31,554 bases of DNA, from contig CAYRUO010000014.1 of the NCBI GenBank assembly GCA_964427505.1, forward strand, positions 1 through 31,554. The letters are read 5' to 3'. The DNA is from Thermanaerothrix sp034436175 (GTDB lineage Bacteria > Chloroflexota > Anaerolineae > Anaerolineales > Anaerolineaceae). The position numbers and the translations under genes are program-made. Positions 29,394 through 31,554 of the stretch are shown piece by piece (the first letter of the stretch is position 1; every line of letters begins with the position of its first letter). The notes beneath the pieces are model-generated. The model did no database searches, was not told where the DNA came from, and saw only the letters and a list, made by a program, of their open reading frames with translations.

Positions 29394-31466
29394 ATGCCAC
29401 GCAACTTTCCATTGGAGAAGTGTCGTAATATCGGGATCATTGCCCACATTGATGCGGGCAAGACCACCACAACGGAACGCATCCTGTTCTACACTGGGCG
29501 TACGTATCGCCTGGGGTCGGTAGATGAAGGCACTACGGTAACCGACTGGATGGAGCAGGAGCGTGAGCGTGGCATAACGATTGTTTCGGCGGCGGTAACC
29601 GCGGAATGGAAGGGGTATCAGATCAATCTGATTGATACCCCGGGGCATATTGACTTTACGGCTGAAGTGCAGCGCTCTCTGCGCGTCCTTGATGGCGGCA
29701 TCGTCGTCTTTGATGCCGTGCAAGGCGTGGAGCCGCAGAGCGAGACGGTGTGGCGCCAGGCTGACCGCTACAATGTGCCACGCATTTGCTTTGCCAACAA
29801 AATGGATCGGGTGGGGGCGTCGTTTGAGCGCACCATCGAATCCATTCGTCAGCGGTTGGGTGCCAATCCCATCCCAATGCAGATCCCGATTGGAAGTGAA
29901 GCGGCTTTTCGTGGTGTCGTTGACCTGTTGACGATGCAGGCCATCTATTGGGAAGATGAATTGGGGCGTGAGCCGGTTTACATGCCCATCCCGGATGACT
30001 TGCGGGCACAGGCGGAAGAGTGGCGTGCGATTATGGTGGAGCGCATCGCCGAGTTTGAGGATGATCTCATCGTCAAATACCTTGAAGGCGAAGAGCTCAC
30101 CGTGGACGAACTCAAGCGCGCGTTGCGCAAAGCGGTCATTGCTAATAAGGCCACCCCGATTTTCTGCGGTTCGGCACTGCGCAATCGCGGCATTCAGCCT
30201 TTACTCGATGCAGTTATTGATTATCTGCCCTCGCCCGCAGACATTCCCCCGGTAAAAGGCACCGATCCCGATAACCCCGATGTCATTGTTGAGCGCCGCC
30301 CATCGGATGATGAACCGATGTGCGCGCTGGTGTTCAAGATTGTTGCCGATCCCTATGTGGGGCGGTTGGCTTATTTCCGTGTTTATTCGGGTAAGGTGAC
30401 CCAAGGGGACATGGTGCTTAATTCTTCGCGGCGGCGCAAGGAACGCATTGGGCGCATTGTGCGCATGTATGCCGACCGGCGTGAGGATGTGAGCGAGATT
30501 TGTGCCGGGGATATTGGTGCGGTGCTGGGGCTGAAGGACACCTTTACGGGTGACACCCTGTGCGATCCTAAGCATCCGATCGTCCTTGAGAGCATCACCT
30601 TCCCTGAGCCGGTCATCTCGGTGGCAGTTGAACCCAAGACTACCGCCGACCAGGATCGTATGGCCGAGGCTTTGCGCCGTCTGGCCGAAGAAGATCCCAC
30701 CTTCAAGGTGCGGTTTGATGAGAATACCGGGCAGACGATTATCTCGGGCATGGGCGAACTCCATCTGGATATTATTGTGGATCGCATGATGCGCGAGTTC
30801 CGCGTGCAAGCCAACGTGGGCCGTCCGCGCGTTTCTTACCGCGAAACCATCAGCCGCCCGGTGCCCGAGGTCAACTATCGCTATGTAAAGCAAACCGGCG
30901 GACGTGGGCAGTACGGCCATGTCATTATCTCGCTGGAGCCACTGGAACGGGGTAACGGGATCAAGTTCATAGATAAAACTGTGGGTGGTGTAATCCCGAA
31001 GGAATATATCCCCGCCATCGAGAAAGGTATCTTGGAAGCGGCAGAGGCCGGTGTGCTGGCGGGTTATCCGGTGACTGACGTGCAGGTTACGCTGTTGGGC
31101 GGATCTTACCACGAGGTGGATTCCAGTGATATGGCCTTCAAGGTAGCCGCGTCGTTTGCCTTCAAGGAAGGTGTACAACGCGGTGCGCCGGTGCTCTTAG
31201 AGCCGATTATGAAAGTGGAGGTGTTGGTTCCGGAGGCGAATCTTGGGGATGTGTTAGGACAATTAAATGCCCGGCGGGCGGAGATCCAGGGGATGGAACC
31301 GCGTCCGGGTGGAATGCAAGCCGTGCGGGCGTTGGTGCCGCTGGCCGAAATGTTTGGGTACGCAACCGAACTGCGCTCGGCGACCCAGGGGCGTGGCATT
31401 TATACGATGGAATTCGATCATTATGCTCCGGTGCCCGAGTCGGTTCGAGTCAAAATCCTTGGATAA
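29394..31466 (+). CDS. fusA: Elongation factor G
   Basis: Translocation GTPase of 690 residues, typical length. GTP-binding motifs: G1 AHIDAGKTT (17-25), G2 RGITI, G3 DTPGHIDF, G4 NKMD and G5 GSA. The domain IV/V segments are present (YVKQTGGRGQYGHVIISLEP, VLLEPIMKVEVLVPE, YATELRSATQGRG). ATG 29394 follows GAGGT by about 8 nt. It is 37 nt after rpsG and 35 nt before tuf, in the classical str order. No sign of an EF-G2 type divergence is seen. Confidence 0.98.
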   Translation: MPRNFPLEKCRNIGIIAHIDAGKTTTTERILFYTGRTYRLGSVDEGTTVTDWMEQERERGITIVSAAVTAEWKGYQINLIDTPGHIDFTAEVQRSLRVLDGGIVVFDAVQGVEPQSETVWRQADRYNVPRICFANKMDRVGASFERTIESIRQRLGANPIPMQIPIGSEAAFRGVVDLLTMQAIYWEDELGREPVYMPIPDDLRAQAEEWRAIMVERIAEFEDDLIVKYLEGEELTVDELKRALRKAVIANKATPIFCGSALRNRGIQPLLDAVIDYLPSPADIPPVKGTDPDNPDVIVERRPSDDEPMCALVFKIVADPYVGRLAYFRVYSGKVTQGDMVLNSSRRRKERIGRIVRMYADRREDVSEICAGDIGAVLGLKDTFTGDTLCDPKHPIVLESITFPEPVISVAVEPKTTADQDRMAEALRRLAEEDPTFKVRFDENTGQTIISGMGELHLDIIVDRMMREFRVQANVGRPRVSYRETISRPVPEVNYRYVKQTGGRGQYGHVIISLEPLERGNGIKFIDKTVGGVIPKEYIPAIEKGILEAAEAGVLAGYPVTDVQVTLLGGSYHEVDSSDMAFKVAASFAFKEGVQRGAPVLLEPIMKVEVLVPEANLGDVLGQLNARRAEIQGMEPRPGGMQAVRALVPLAEMFGYATELRSATQGRGIYTMEFDHYAPVPESVRVKILG

Positions 31467-31501
31467 TCTAAACTGCCATTTGATCAGGAGGAATGTGATA
31501 C

Positions 31502-31554
31502 ATGGCTAAGCAAAAGTTTGAGCGGACGAAGCCGCACATGAATGTCGGGACGAT
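31502..31554 (+). CDS. tuf: Elongation factor Tu, N-terminal fragment (cut by window edge)
   Basis: Seventeen codons are visible: MAKQKFERTKPHMNVGT, the standard EF-Tu start leading into the G1 loop. ATG 31502 has AGGAGG 10 nt upstream. It ends only because the window ends, and its place after fusA is the classical str-operon order. Confidence 0.93.
   Translation, partial: MAKQKFERTKPHMNVGT

Noticed and set aside
30201..31178. Long antisense open frame within fusA (325 codons)
   Set aside because: The same effect of codon usage on the opposite strand; the product has no recognisable domain.
1..31554. CRISPR arrays, insertion sequences, prophage or integrase genes
   Set aside because: No regularly spaced repeats, no transposase or integrase motifs, and no target-site duplications were seen.

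Overview
The window looks like a chromosomal segment of a Chloroflexota bacterium, most probably class Anaerolineae. The basis is the gene repertoire (an orphan CpaF ATPase, a DUF3662/FHA pair beside a RodA-type gene, RtcB with archease), an S12 protein with an internal insertion, an RpoB with a large insertion, moderate-to-high GC, and good Shine-Dalgarno and TTGACA/TATAAT-type signals. No rRNA gene is present, so the lineage is an inference. The window is almost fully coding, with no insertion sequence, prophage, CRISPR array or tRNA gene that I can see.

Layout. (1) 1-5634, plus strand: the end of a sensor histidine kinase, its OmpR-type response regulator, a small unknown protein, an orphan CpaF/TadA ATPase, a tandem-HTH regulator, a TPR protein, a GNAT acetyltransferase and a membrane-anchored DsbA-like thioredoxin. 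They are closely packed, probably as one or two transcripts. (2) 5659-9647, minus strand: secG, an orphan peptide-type solute-binding protein, then an unknown protein, a PduO-type cobalamin adenosyltransferase and a DUF554 membrane protein. (3) 9712-11310, plus: a PHP-domain protein and a YbaK-type aminoacyl-tRNA deacylase, convergent with (4) 11307-13292, minus: RtcB RNA ligase and its activator archease. (5) 13356-18033, plus: two FHA proteins, methylthioadenosine phosphorylase and an 872-residue fusion of a SEDS (RodA/FtsW) domain to a class B PBP domain. (6) 18043-24048, minus: metallophosphoesterase, HAD hydrolase, a two-gene ABC exporter with an unknown first gene and a structured leader, HemW and a lipoprotein. 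(7) 24354-31554, plus: rpoB, rpsL, rpsG, fusA and the start of tuf, with rpoC absent between rpoB and rpsL.

The two most unusual items are these. First, in the SEDS-PBP fusion all three PBP catalytic motifs and the usual catalytic Asp of the SEDS loop are replaced, although the overall architecture is intact. It is the last gene of an operon that appears to start with a leaderless FHA gene. Second, a leader of about 265 nt precedes the ABC exporter operon. It has a consensus promoter, a possible 32-codon leader peptide, a long-range stem and two terminator-like hairpins whose strands can exchange partners, which is the design of a transcription attenuator. Smaller points are the repeat-bearing RpoB insertion, the separation of rpoB from rpoC, and a promoter plus hairpin leader in front of rpsL.
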